This document shows, in pieces, positions 39,001 to 54,000 of a stretch of 64,000 nucleotides of DNA. The DNA comes from Cardiocondyla obscurior (lineage: Eukaryota > Arthropoda > Insecta > Hymenoptera > Formicidae). The notes below the pieces were generated by a model. The model was not told the DNA's origin and did not search any database. It was given only the letters and a program-made list of their open reading frames with translations. The translations under genes and the position numbers were made by a program. Position 1 is the stretch's first letter. Each line of letters starts with the position of its first letter. The stretch spans positions 930,001 to 994,000 of the forward strand of contig NC_091886.1 in the NCBI RefSeq assembly GCF_019399895.1, in the 5' to 3' direction.

Positions 39001-42000
39001 TCGACAAACTGAAAACAATCAAATAACACAAGAAGCTTGAATTAGAGCTCCGCCGTGGCCGTGCGAGCCGCAATAATAATCGTTGCAGCCCGGACGTGCC
39101 ATATGTACGCCGCTGAAACTTGGTGTCGCGCCGAAATCGAAGTTTCATTCGATTCCTCTGACAAACGTTTCTTCGATATAACGACCAATTCGTCGGCCGG
39201 CTATTATCGGATATACGAATATTGCTTTTCGCGTTTATGGCGAGATATGAGAGGGCGATACTCGTGTCACATGCGATCCGTGTATGAACGAGAATTGTAC
39301 TAGACAATATTGCGCCTTGTAAAGCTAATGTTGCGGGCTATTTTTGTGACGAGACGCTAAAATGTGATAAAGCATTATGGGTAAGCTTTGGTGAAATGTG
39401 CTTCGCAATTTTTTTTTCTTTCTTTCTTTTTCTTTTTTTTTTTTTTATTTTATGTTATTAATATACTTTGTTTTTCATTATTAATAGAAAGATATTATAA
39501 ACGTCATGTTATAATAATGAAACAGCATGCGCCAAACTGAATTTTAAAACATACAGCAAGCTACTGGATAATTTTTGCAAACAGATAAATTATTAATGAC
39601 TGATAAATCCTATTAGACGAATAAATTTAAATGTAAATGGTATATGCATACTCGGCGCGATATTAATTTATGACTTTACACTAGTAGCTTCCTGTTATAA
39701 AGTAAATTAGTAACAGATGCTAAAAAGAATGCATCTAATTGTAAGAAAGAGAAATGTCCATTGCGCGGTGTATGAAAGTTGAGTAAGGTAAAGTATCATA
39801 AGGAAACTCGATGGTTAGTTTTTTTTTATGAGTGCACCACAATCTCTGTGGAAATAATTTCGAAAAGAGCAACGTGGTTAGACAACAATTGGAATCGTAT
39901 GTGTATTATAATTGCATTATTTATGTATTATAATTAAATTATTATTAATATTAAATACGTAACACATCGAGTCGCCGCAAATTTATTTGCCAGTTAATAA
40001 TTAAATAGATAAGTGAGAGTCGTCTTGGTGAAAGTTTTAAAGTCAAGCGATATAGTGATTCGTGATAGCGAATGAACGCATTAACAGGATAATTATACCT
40101 CTTGGTGTCATATTTGTAATAATAATAATCTGGAAGATAGTAATAATTAAAATGTGTAAAAATATGAAGGTACTTAGAAAAAAATTAATTCTGTGACATA
40201 CTTTGAAAAGTATTGCAATCATGTTGAGCGCTGTAAAAGCAAAAGAAACATACAAATGGTAATTCAACGTTAATAGAAATGTAAATCCAAATTAAATATT
40301 AAAAAAAAAAAAGAAAAAAAATTGCAAAAGTAGCGAGTATACAGACGCGACAAAAAACACAGCAATTGAAAGCTGTTAAGCAGGTAATATGAGATAATAA
40401 AAAAAGTTTAAAAATCTCGGAAAGAGAACACAATAAAGTTTCAATGGGCGCAATCTATTTGAGTGCCAAGGTTTAAAAGAAGTGCAATATAAATATCCCC
40501 TATTTAAAGGATATTTAAAGTAGTTAATGTAGTCTTTGATACAAATTTTTTTTTTTGCGAAGTAAAGAACTAATCAAAGGAGATATTGCACCTCTCGAAC
40601 ACATTTACGCTCGGCGCAAATTAGCTAGTTAATCATAAAATACGAAATTAAACATTAGTATACGAATAACGAGTGTTAAACGCTCTCGTGACTTCGCGAA
40701 GGGGAAAAAAAATATTATAACAGTAATTTTCGCAGAGAAGCAGCAGCAGCAACGTGAAGAATGAAGGAGGAGCAGACTGAGACAAAGTAGTAGGTAATAA
40801 CAATTTATGGCTCTTTAATAAGCGCGGGTGACATTGAATTCTGTGTGAAACGAATATGTACACGCAATAAATGAGCAATGAAATGAATAAAGCGTGATGA
40901 TAGAATGGAAGAGAGGCGGACGTAATGTTGAGGGGTTACTCCCGATTCGTTCTCAAAATTGTGGTAAAAAAAAAATGATGTAGATCGATAATACCGATAC
41001 AGTGAACATGATACGGAATAGTTTGTAGAAAAAATCGCAAATTTGTTTTCCGTAGATTTGCAGAAAAAAAAAAAAAATTAAAAAAAAAATAGAGAAAGAA
41101 ATCTACCGCCTTGCCTCGATCTCTCTTATCTATGTACTCCCTAAAGCCGCCGAACGAAGGTATTAGGGTACTGACTGGATGTTACTAGTGTGAACTCCTA
41201 GCTGTTTTGCCTGTATTGCAGATCTCATCTATAGTCATGACAATCATCCTAAGTAGTAGTAGATAGTAGTAGGTGGTAGATTAGTAGGTCCTAGCAGGTA
41301 ACATTGCAGAGCTGTAGTCTCGCATAGTAGTAGCAGTAGTGGTAGTAGCGGTAGTACTAGTAGTAGTAGTTAACGGGCATGTGTCCCACCGGTAATTGGC
41401 GTTTCGCTCGCTCGATCGACCGAGGAGGATCGACGACTAACGGAGAATGAATTCGATCTGACAGTTCGTTCGATCGATCGACGGACCGCTCGGTACATCG
41501 TGTTTTACACACACAAAGACACATATACGTATACCGTCGGCGGGAGATTATTTTTCATGGTTTTCTCGGGAGCAACCGTGGTCTCGGGTACGCAGTAATG
41601 GTGGTAATAGTAGCGGTAGTAGCAGTAGTAGTAGCAGTAATAGGTAGTGGTAGTAGTAGCAGTAGTAGTAGTAATAGTAGTAGTGGTAGTACTTGGTTTT
41701 TTTCTGTGTGGCTAGCGGAGATTAGGCTTACTGTTCCGCCTCTCTATGATAAACACGTTCTCGTGATCTCGATTATCGAGGTGGAGTGCGTGATGGTCAC
41801 GATCACGGTTCAGAGGGGCCTGCTCGTAGACCGAATCCGAGGTGGCAGTGGCGGGGGTGGTTACTTGCGTAGGAAGTGGTGATTGATGAAGAGGTTGTGG
41901 TGGTGGTGGTGGTAGTTGCGGATTCAACGGGCTGCAACGGGTCAGCGTCGAGACTGACTCGCCGCACGCGTTTAGATTTGTCGACCTACAGAAAACACAG

Positions 42001-45000
42001 AGAGAGAGGAGGACAAGAGACGCCCACGATTTCTTATCGTCTTGTCTTTCGTTTTTTTTTTTTTTCTTTTTGTCGCAACTGCTATCTCGACTTGCTTGTC
42101 GGCCGCCTCACGGTTGCCGCTTTACGCGAGAATTGGTTTAGGGTCGGAGACGCAGAATGAAAGAAATAAAAGACAGGTTGAGACAGAGAGAAAGGTAGCG
42201 GGGATTTTCCTTCGTTGACTACAATCGATTGACTCTACTATCTACCGATGTTTTTCGATTTCAATTTTTTTTTTTTTTTTTTTTTTTTTTCTTGTCGTTT
42301 GATCGATAATGTTCGCGAAATAACGCCCTGCATCCTTCCTCTCCAAAGTCTCACGACCCTTGACGCTATTTTCTAGCTCGCGTCGGCTCTCTTCTGATCC
42401 TTGCTCTGATCGCGACGGTGCTTAGCACCGAGATTATTTCAGGCCTGTATTCGTAGTCGACATTTCGAGCTGCCTGTGCTCGACCACCGACTGCAATCGT
42501 CAGAAGAAACAACACTTGGCATTGTGTTGTAACGTATGAAAAAAAATAAAAAAGAAACCATTAAGATTGATTCTTTACCTGCTTTAATGTCGGCAAGATT
42601 TAGACAAGACTTTCTCGGAGAATTTAATGCAATGCCTTGTGTTTTTCGACATTGAAGCATTAGAAAATTGCAATCGCTGTTTCTACTCGGCACACAGACC
42701 CGCGACCACGAATGCGGGCCTCGGAGAAAAAGATTCTTGGCAGTGGCTGAACCGTCCAGCCCGTTCTGGATATATAACGTGTAGGTATATAAACGTGCAA
42801 AAATATCGATCTCTCTCGGTATAATTCTCGACCAACGCGACCGCGCTTTCAGCAAAAATTTACGTTTCGACTTATCATGAGGGTGACGGTGGATGATACA
42901 TGACAGCGGCATAAGAGACTGGAGGATTAGAGACAACGGAACAGTTACACGCAAGGCGATATCAAATCTAAATTTCGTTAGTAGGATCTCAACATTTAAA
43001 TATAGTTACAACCAAACGATACGAGACAGGAGCCTGCTGAATGCAGTAAAAGAAATGGAAAAGATTGACGATTAATGATTACGTATATATCAATTACAAA
43101 AGCGCATGCTTGATCACAAATTAGACGTAGAAAGTAATAATGGAAAATACAGCGCCGTGGCTGGCGAGATTAATTTTGACACTCATAATTACATATGCGT
43201 GTGGTTCATTTTGAAACGGCATCGTGATCAGCGTCGAACCTGCGAGAAAATCTGTATTAGATATCGTGCGATCGTACTCGCTCTAAGCTTACGAATCGAG
43301 GCTGGTATTATGGATAGATGAGGGTGAAATGTTGCCTGTGCGTGTAAGGATCGTTCACGACGAAATGGGATTAACGGGGCTGGATCTCTATTAACACCCT
43401 CACGATAAGCGCCGCGATAAAACGGGGAAACGTTAAGATTCGGGGTGCAGCACCGATATTTATTGCCCTCGAGAGAATCAAACAAGGACGACGAGTGCGG
43501 CAGATAAAAAACGATGACAGTGAATGTGGCTGGGTCGAATAAAATTGTTTTAAACAGTCGTCGCGGGTTCGGGATCTAATGAGAAGCGAATTAATGAAAC
43601 GCGCACGATAAAGAGGCGGTATTAAATTCGCGCAAAATTAATTGGCGAGTTACGATCCAGAATAGGCATCACTGCAGTCGTATTGTGGACTTTTGGATGC
43701 CGCGATGAAAATCATAACGGAGTTATAACTGCGTTATCCGCTACTACACGTGCAGTCCGCTTGTCGGGAAATCGCTAACAAGCCGAACGCCCCACGCGCT
43801 ACGCCGTGGTTCATTTTTTTTTTTTTTTTTTCTAAACTACGTCAAAAAATGTCATGTGCAACCGCGATCGCGCGTCTGCGTACTTTGTTCTCATTTTCTT
43901 AGCTTCTTTTTTCGTCGCATGTCGTTCCAAATCGAACCGTCCGTTCCTCCACGGAGAATTAAATCACATGGTCTCGCGATCGCATACAAAAATCCAAAAT
44001 TTGTCTTTGTCGATTTAATGAAATAATCACCGTTGCATTAAGTACTGCTCCACGAGTTTATTTTATGCTTTTCAAACCGAACGAGTGCAACGAGAGACCG
44101 CTGTGTTCCAATCGTTTCTTACGCCATTCCCGTTCTTTATCTTTCCCGCAGCGTTAACAAAAAAAAGATATAAAAAAAAAAAAAAAAAAGTGAGAAAAAA
44201 ACGAGCTTTGATGTGAGAATTGATTATCGCGCTCGCAATTATCCGTTGCGAACGGCTCTCTCTCGCGGTGTTCAGTTTGATTCGAGCTACGAGAATCCTA
44301 TTCGATCCGGAACGCCAGGTCGTAGTGGACCCGATTCTTTCGTTCGTGCTTTGCGTGCACGCATGTCGGTGGTGTTGCGCGTGGGAGTGTTTGCGTAAAT
44401 TACTTATCGATTATCGAAAGATCGTTTCTCCAACCTCGTCCAAAATACCTCTGCCGCTGCGGTTTAGTCTGCCGGTTTAATTGCTACGTGATATATATAT
44501 ATATATATATATGTATTTTATATATATACATCTAGAAACTCGTAGTGTTATGTATGGCGCAAGTAGATCAAAAGAGGTTCTGTCGTTCCTCATTTCCTTA
44601 ATCCTCCCGTTTCAGGGGGATAGCGCTTGTCCTTTGTCAAAGTGGATCGAGCTGACGCCAGGAGAGAGAATGGATTTCTCTCCGTACGTCTCGCTAAGTC
44701 TTGCGGTCGTATATGTCTTTATAAACGTGTCGCTGGTACGACAACGGCATGTTATCGTTACTTCCGATTAGCTCGTAAAATAATCGAGCGGTGTCATTAA
44801 TTTCAGAAGTGAGATTGCGAAACAGGGATTATTATTAAAGCTATTGCTGTAAAGAAAAAGTCGTTGGCGTAGGAGCGATACGAACTTATATAGTATATAT
44901 GAATTTTGACACATCCTGAGCAATATAAATACAAAAATGTGTATATGATATAATGTATATCATATCTGATGCACGTTCGAATATTTGTTGGCTGGAAGAT

Positions 45001-48000
45001 TATTCGTAAGAATTTCATAAACGTTCGTAATGTCTATTGTTGGTTAAAATGGGGATTGAACTTAGTTGCTAGTTATTGGCTAAAACCTAAGTGATATATA
45101 TGTTTCTTTGAAATCGCACCTGCACTTTGTGCTTTAACGATATAAAGTTGTCGACAAAGTCGATCCGCGATGCTTGAATAATCTGTTTTATTTGTATCAA
45201 GCGCTTTATCGATCTTAGAAAGTCGACGATTTGAAATACCTTGCTAATTGAAACTTGTCTGCGTATTTATTAGTCGTCGGATAATAATTGTATTGAATTT
45301 TCATTGTAATTATTGAGCAACTTAAATTTTGACAAACTTTTGACTTTAATCGGCAGACGAAATAAATTTTCAGTGCAGCTGCGACCTCCTCCGTCTATTT
45401 GTCAGATGCTTGGAGCTTTTAGAAAAGCTCCAAGGTATTACGAGTCAAAATTTATTTGAGATTTGAAAAGATAATAATGTTTCGGGTAATAGACACTTAC
45501 TTTTTCAAAGGCACTGTTCCCTGGGGCCCCTGCCCTGCGCCGTTTCTGGCGTCGGTGACCCGGCAGGCCACCATATTATACGCTGAAAGCAGTTCTACAA
45601 TGTTACATAATTATGTTAACCAAAAATATTCAATTTCACAGGTGCATGCCCGGCGCCTGCGTTACCAAATCGTAGCCGTCTCTTTGGCCAGCCCTGTGCA
45701 TTGAATATAATCGATACGGATTAATAATAGTAAACGCTAAAATTAAGCAAGCCCAGGGCGGACCAAGTGAGAAAAATAACGCACTAATAAAAGTTAATAT
45801 GGACTTTTACCTTAGATACTCTGCTCCGAAATGACGCAATGTACGAATAAAAGTAATGAATTAAAATTAAATGCATTCAAATTGTTCCTACATAATTTTT
45901 ATACACAATGGCGTTAGTTTTGCAAGTTTTGCAACTTTTCCGAGAGAACGTTGCCTCTCTTGCAAAAGTCGAGCTAGAGACGACACAACCAGGAGCACAG
46001 GTCCAGGCGAAATGCTGGAAAAACGATGTACGATACGTCGATAACGCCACGGAGCGTTCATACCTTTCTCCTGTTTTCGTCTCTTCCGTTTATTGCATAT
46101 CTTCACCGCGCATATGCTGAGGATGATGGCGACGAGGAAGAAGAGGATGCCGCCGACGACGCCCGCGGTGATCGCTTTGTGCTTAACACGAGCCGGCACG
46201 GGAAACTTCACCTGGTCGCTCGCACCGTAATTCGTGGCCGAGTTGGCCAGCACTTGGAAATAGTAGGTCCTACCACCGACCAGGTTCTTCACTGTGGGCG
46301 TTCGCGTTAAACGGGAAATTGCATGAAAGCCGTACTCTCGAAAGTCGGGTTCGATAAGTAATATTGGTTCATGAGTGTTTTGAAATTACTCGTACTCGGT
46401 GCTGAACGCCTGTCCGATGCTCGTATAAAACTTTATGCATAACAATCGCTGCGATCAACAAAATAGAGAGAAAGAGAGATAAAAAAAAAAAGAAAAAGAT
46501 ACTGGGGTCTCACCTAAATAACTGGTCTCTTCGGGTCGTATTTGGCCTTTGTTGAGCGTTTTCCAAGGTCCGTCCGTCTTGTACTTGATAGTATAGTATT
46601 GGATAAGATGGGTTTTTTCCGCGGGAGGTTGCCAGGTTATCAGGAAACCGTTGCTGATTTCCGTCACCGTGAGATTCCGGGGAGTACCTGGCTTTGGTCC
46701 TGGCGATTTAAATCACACCGATCAGATTGACCAGAAATAGTAACATCGAACAAGTTAATTTCAATTAATTAATCTGAAACATTTTGCTTAAATTATTTTA
46801 CAATCTCACATCGTTTAATGTGTGTGTGTGTGAGTTTTTCTACGTTTGCCCGATAGATAATTTCTCCAGTTACGAAAGAGAGATGATTCAAAGTTCTGCG
46901 TGTACAAAATAGAAAATAAAATTCTCCGACCCGCAGGGAAAATCTCTTCGCCGTCAGCAAATAAATGTTGTCGTAATTTCGAAATAATTCCGGTGACGCA
47001 CCGCGTTGCAGCGTCAGCGGAAAGCTTTTTTTGATGGAAACGTTAACGCCGTTCCGACCGCAGCAACATTTTCGCATCTATCAAACTCGTTGGTACTCGC
47101 GCCATCGAGTTGTATGTCTGACTTTTTTCACCGTCACGTATCTGGGTCGACTGCAATGCGCGCAAAAAAAAAAAAAAAAAAAAAAAAAATTGTATTGACC
47201 GATATGAGCAAATGCGTTGGTATAAGCATGATGGATCAACTACGTTTTAAAGAGACAGAGATTATTTTAAATATTCATTATTTTTTGTACGTATGTCCAT
47301 AACATGATAGCGGATATGTCCTGATTAAGATCCGTCACGTAACGAGGTTATTTGACATGGCAAGAACGACGGGCGCACATTATTTCCTTTTCGCGTAACA
47401 TAATAACGTTTTATATAATATACGTACGATGAAAAAAAAAAAAAAAAAAAAAAAAAATAGATTGCATATGAATTTGCGTAAATAGAGCAAAACGTGAATT
47501 ATATGTATAAATACTCATGAATAAATCGGTATTCACTTTCTGTTACTGTCTTCGTTAAACGCCAAGGCCGACGTATCGTCGAATGAATATTGGTGTAACT
47601 TTCTTAATCGAATTAACCCGACGTGAGATCAGCTTCTTTCATCACTTATTGCACATATAACGTTACTACCTAATTACTTCCGGCGTACACGCGTTAACCT
47701 TATTAATACCCGACTGGCACAATTTTTTTCCTAGGATGATTTCATGCTGTGAATTATAACGCATAATCTTATTTCCTCCCCCGCGCCTCACTACAAGTCC
47801 CTAGCACGCCGACCAATCACAGCGCTCCGTGATCGCCTGATTGCGCGCTCGCGAGAGGCCTACGTGACTTATCATTACGGAGCACGGACGAGAATATGTC
47901 CACACAGGAGGGAGGGATCGGTTTTCAAAACGAGATGTCGAGGTATCCGCGGGTCTCGTGCACAGGACATCGCCGTTGTCCACCGAAATTCGTTAAGGCA

Positions 48001-51000
48001 AATAAAGGTAAATCTCGTTCTTAATTCCGCCGTGAAAGCTTCGCGTATGCTGTATAGTCAGTCGGGCGACGATACGCGAACATCGAGGTTGCAACGCCCG
48101 CGATTAAAATCTTATACGAAATTAAATTCCAGGATCAAATTTTATGTCGCCGGCGTAGCGCACGAAGCGTCCGATCTGAAATCTGCTGCGTCCGACATTA
48201 CCGACGCCTTCCCTCGTCATCTCCTTCAGCGACGTTCAGCGGATTCCGGCGGTCGCCCGTCTTCTTCGTCGCGACCGCGAATCTCATTCCGTTTCGATTA
48301 AATAATTTTTGAGAAACTCGAGGAAGATAAAGTGCGTGGGGACAATTCATATCGCGGCCCGTCTCGTTCGCCGTTTAGCGCAGTAAATTCTCGACGCGTT
48401 TATTCCGCCGACGAATCGAGGGATCAAAAGGTGAAGACTCTTGGACTTTGATTTACATCCAAGCCAGTTTCTTATGTCGAGATCGAGGACGATTCCGAGG
48501 AAAGAGCCGGTGGAAGCGAGAGCAACGCCAGGAATATCAAAAGAGTAGTGCAATACAGTGTCAAGTGATGTAAAGTGCTACAACACGTCAAGATAATCCA
48601 GAAACTACCACGGAAGGAAGGAAGGAAGGAAGGAAGGAAGGAAGGATGCAAAATAATCTACCCTACTCTAACCTAACCGAAAGCTGCAAAGGTAAGTGAA
48701 TCGGCAAAACGCCGTAGATTATTCAATTGTAATTATATAGAAATTATTATAATTAGTCGGCTGACAATAAGCCGGGTGATGCCTTTGCATCGCGCATACA
48801 AATACGCACACGCACACGTAGCACAGTACCAGCTGCTCGGTCGCAGACAGAAGCGTAAAGGTAGGACGAAAATAGATAGATGACTATCGCGTCGGTGGAT
48901 CTACCTCCACTTGCTGTTTGGTCGGCGGTCCGGGCATCATGCCCGATGTAAATACCGCGCGCGCGAGCCACGACGCCGTCCACTACGCAACGTAACGTAA
49001 TAAACAAACGCATACAGCGTGATCCCAAAAATTCCGTAGCCGTAATTTGTTGTTAAAAATTATTAAACAAGAGTAAATAACGCGCGCAAAGTGCGCGCTC
49101 TGTAAAATATATTTAGTTTTACAAAAAGAAAAAGAGAGAGGGAGGAAAAAAAAAAAGATATGTTCACGTACGAAACCACGTGAGAAAATAACTCGCATCA
49201 CCCGAATAATTTGCGCGGAGAAGCGCGAACGTTTTTATTTGGCTTTTGATTTCCTGCTTTTTTTACTCTCGTTTCCTGCTTTTTTTACTCTCGTATTCCG
49301 ATTCGCCCAGTCTGCTCCACAGATTTATTCCAACAAAGCAAATATCTCGTTCCATTCCCCTTCCTATCAATTTAATGGTTGCTGTTCTGGAAAATATCTC
49401 TGCGGAATTTACGAAATTGACGGAAATTGCCTCGTTGTTCCTTCGAATCGCGATTATTACACGTATATAAAAACTGCTTCACAATTGTTTGTTTGGTCGA
49501 TTACGCGGGCGGTAAATTTTCTTAGTTACGATCGAATGGCAGAACCGCGTATCGGCAACAGTTGTTTCACGTTTGTGTAAAACACCGGCAACTTTCTTTA
49601 AGTATAGAGTAACGATAAGGGCTTATTTTTTTTTTTTTTAGAAACTGTTGTCTTTGTTGTGCAAACGCGCAAAATTAAAAAGAAAAAAAAAACAAATGTA
49701 CAGCGTTTAGGTAGTTTTAGCAACAACGAAGCTTTTCATAGTTTTTCATCGCAAAGCCACGTATCAAATTGACATGAAAAATTGAAAATAACCGGGAAAT
49801 AGGCAGCTTGATTTGGCCATGAAATTGCGGAATTAGCGACTTGTATTGTTTGCCTCGTGTATAAAATGTATAAAGTTATTTTCTTTCTCTTCTCCCCGCG
49901 AAATCCATTACGAGGGCTTTCTCCCGACTCTATCGAGGGAGATGCGAGGATTTTATATTTTACGAGTTTTACGCAAATAATGGTTGTTATTCCTGCGGAG
50001 AAATGTACACAGGCGGGGATTATATATATGAAAATGTTGTTAAAAAATACATGCACCGCGGCACATTAAATTAATAAATAGTAAAATTGCTGTGCGAAAA
50101 TACAAAATTATAATGTGAAGTTTTTACTTCAGCGTAATTACGTGCAAACCGTTGAACGCCGGAATTGTATTGCCATTCCCTCGCGGATTTCTTTTTTTTT
50201 TTCTATTTCTTTTTTTTTCCCCTTAAATTCACATCACTATTCTGCTCAACGATCCAAATATGATTGAAACTCGACTCGTAGGAGAGGCAACTAAAACTTT
50301 CTTGGGTTTATTCAGCTCCAAAGCGGAGTAGATTGTTTGGAACCGTCTGCTACGTGCAAAATGTATGATGTTATTTCCTGCTCTCCCTCCCGGAATGTTT
50401 TCCATCTAGCTCTTCCCGGTACGCCGCGGCTAAGAGGATTTCGTTTTTATTTTCCTCTGTATCTTCCGCGCGGTATGCCGAACTCTGTAGGCGAGCGTAG
50501 GTGTGCGCGGAACACGCGGTTTCATCCTTATTGCCTTGTCCGACTGCTTGACACTTATTTTCAAGTCCATCATAGCATGTAATGACAGTTAATCTCTCTT
50601 CCGTGCGAGAGGTTTCGCGGTTCAAAGAGAAGAGAAAAATGGATTTTTAGTTCCCTCGCCTTCTTCGCGATTTTCGCCAGACAGAGAAAGACGGAAATCG
50701 GAGCTTGATTCTATCGTACGTGCATCAATTGCAAATAATAAAACGCGTCATGTGGGCGGTGTGAAAGCGACGATGTACACTTTCGAATGTTTCAACGTTG
50801 ATAATAGGACAATGTATTTAATAGCTGCTCGGTAATATTACTAATGAACGTAGAATATTAAGAATTATTTTTATCTTTGTAATTCTATTACGTGTATCTG
50901 GAAAAAAAAAAAAAAAAGATGGAAATATATACCTTTTGGTCGCATGATTGGCGGAAACGCGGGGTTTCCTGTGGAATCGGTTGGTAATACGAGAGTTTTG

Positions 51001-54000
51001 TAATCAAGGATGTCTGAAATAAAAAGGAGAACTTAGAAATAATAAAATTAAAAAAAAAAAAAAAAAAGAATTTAAACGAGATAACTTAAAATAAAGAATT
51101 CAAACAGTATAGAAATAAAACGCTGTAAGGTGAGCTGCGTGGCTTATTTTCAGATTCTTGTAAATGAAATCTAAGCTCACTGTAAAATCTCCGTTAATCA
51201 TATTAGGGCTGGTTTCATTAATGTCAATTAAGTCTGACTACAGCCTAAATATCTCTTTTTGAGCCGTAACTTTGAAATACAAAGCGGGATTATTCGAAAT
51301 TTCATATCCACGCTCTGTGAAGTATTTTTTAATTAAATTTCGAAAATTAAAAATTTAATTGTTCTTTTATAAATGTATCGAGGTAATCAACGAACTGATG
51401 AATAATACAATTCTATTCTTCAGTTTATTCTCGAGCTCGAACAAAATTGTAATACGAAACTTGGACAAAAATTTGTTAGGGGAAGTTAATATAAAATGTT
51501 CCGTTGAAAAAGATTGACTCTTGAAAGTTGGAGAATTCTTGTGAAACACGATGAGTTTTAATACAGAGAGCAGCGAAAGGTATAGAAAAAGAAAATTCAG
51601 TTAACCGTGGTTAACCAATGTTGTTCAAGTCCGCTCTTTGTTGGCGCGGGCTAACGAGCGAAACCGATGATGATGCGAGCTTGTGCGTGGAGTATAAGCG
51701 TAAAATGCGAAAAAACGCCACAACGGGAAGAAAAAAAAAAACGTACAACGGGAAAGGAGTCAGATAGGCGAAAGAAACGCTTGAAAGGTAACCAGATAGA
51801 AATCCCTAGACGCCGGTATCGGGGATGCTCGAGGTACGGTGTGTACAAATGGAAGGCAATGAACCGGTGGATTCGAGGGAAGGAAATAAAAGCGGAAGCA
51901 GAATGAACGGCTCGATGGGTTTTCCGATACGATAAGTCGCCACGGAAGTCTCCGTTTCTACTCTCCGTCCTTTTTTCTCGGTTTTCTCCTCGCTTCATTC
52001 CGCATCCGCATTCGCGCGCCCCCTCCCTCCCATCCTTCTTTTCCTTTTCCTTATCTTGCGCGCTTTCTTCTCGTTCTTTTTTGTTTTTTCCTCTTTTTTT
52101 TTTTTTTTTTTTTCACCATCCATACGGCTTTGGCTAAAGAAGAAATCGCGCGACTTTTCGACTTTCGAATCGATACTCCGATGAGAGGATCAGAGTGACA
52201 CGAAAAACGATACCTCTCACGCATGAATTTCCTTTCGACAGTCATCGAGACGTCGTTCGCAGCTTGCGAAGTGAATCGCACGACTCGGGGATATTCCGAG
52301 ATATTCCGGCAACCGATCGCGCTTTTGCTAGCTTGCAGATTTAAACTAGCAGTAAAAAAAGTGTCAATTTTAACATCTAAAGTAGCCGCGCTGCACCCTC
52401 TGATGCATTTCACGCATTTAAGTTTACGACGGTATAACGTTTCGTACATAACTCGGGTTTAAAACGCGTCGGCTTTTTATTAAATATACCCTCCTCTCGC
52501 TAATTTAGCCGATTTAACGTTTCGATGTTTATTCCGTTTTGACGTCGCGATACTAGGTAATACTAACTTCATTTAAATCTTACCACTTTGATCCGAAGAG
52601 TCGGGTTGATCAGGCGCGGAAGGAGTCGCCGACTGGGTCAGAGCAACGTCTTGGAGAACGCAGCGACAGATGCGAATAGTGAGAAAGAAATTCGTAGAGA
52701 TGGTAAAGATTAGTTTGTTAGTTGGGAAATAAATTAGTGGCGATTTGTTAATTAGTTAAATAGTATTGGTTAGATTAGCGTTAATTCTGATAATCGACAG
52801 TTAATATTTTTAAACAAATGTACGATTAGTAGCTCAAAAAAAAGAAGCGTACGAAGTAATACTTTTCGATCATCGAGTTTTGCTCGTTAAACTTTATGTG
52901 ATATATCAATTCTTTTTTAATTAGTTATTTAAGAAAGATTTTCTCAATTGAAATTATTTATGTAATACTTAGTTTCCATTACCGAGCGTCCTGACTGTAA
53001 TAATTTTACTCAGCATTCCCTCGCCTAGGGCGTTCTTCCCGACCACTTCAAATTCGTAGAGCGTGCTAGGAGTGAGATTGTTGATCGTCACCGTTGTGCT
53101 GCCCGATGGAGTTACGGGAATTGTCTTCCATTCCGAAGTTCCCGATTCCCTATACCTGAACGAGGGAAGAAACGAAACGCAAACAAAACGTTAAAGAGAC
53201 ATATCGAACGTTTCTAAAATTAATCGTTTAAAGAAACTCGTTTAGTGCGCTTATAATTAATATTTAAAATATATATATTACGCAAGTGTAATTTTTATAA
53301 TATCGCGAATTTTTTTTCTTATTCCTCGGGGTAAAATAATTTATATTCGTGTCGCTAAATAAAAAAAAAAAAAAAAAAATTTTAACACCTATCATCGATC
53401 TGTCCTATACTACTCACCAGATAGTGTAATCTTGCTTGTAATCAGGACCACCGGAATAGCCTGGTAACCAAACTAGCGTTACCGCGAATTGCGTGGCAGT
53501 TCCCGACACGTTGTAAGGTGCATGGGGTTGCGTTCCCTCGACGATCAACTGCGTCGAGGACGAAATTGTGGCGACTTCGTTAGAGGCAACGCATTGGTAA
53601 AATCCGAAATCGGCGCGTCGAAGGCTTTCGATAGTCAGATTACCTCCGACGGTCTTCGCGCGGGTGCGTTGGATGGGTCCGCCATCCCTCTGAAATAATT
53701 AATAAAGGAAAATTTATTAAAAAATTAAATTATTTAATAATTAAATATAAAAAATTTTAATAATAAAACGAGTAATCGTTTAATTTGACTCAAACTTACC
53801 CGTTGCCACTGTATCGTTGGTTTCTGCGTCCCGTCGGCTTCTTGAGCGTCGCAGTGCATCTCGACGGTCTCGCCGACCTTCTTCGTGTATACTGGTTCCG
53901 GCTCGATGGTAAAGACAGGCGGGTTTCGCACGAGGACCTCCATCGGACCTGAGCTACCCTGCGTGCCCTGGGCGTTATAAGGCGTGCAGGTATATCTGCC

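Larger units (their letters stand above)
37202..45500 (-). other. turtle intron before the cytoplasmic exon
   Basis: An 8.3-kb intron (donor GTAAGT at 45500, acceptor CTACAG beside 37201). The flanking exons join in frame: leftover AA plus A gives Lys. It contains the candidate alternative exon at 41712-41985, two clusters of TAG-type triplets (41250-41371 and 41599-41692), an AT microsatellite near 44490 and several T tracts. Reading through the donor meets TAA immediately, so retention would leave a tail of about 40 residues. Confidence 0.75.

Noticed and set aside
42439..42954. 171-codon frame on the turtle sense strand
   Set aside because: No recognisable domain, and no exon within it has splice sites and phase compatible with the neighbouring turtle exons. 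An inner segment with an AG|GTAAAG donor gave the wrong length for a cassette.
47864..48301. 145-codon plus-strand frame in a turtle intron
   Set aside because: It is a basic, low-information sequence in GC-richer DNA, with no domain or splice support.
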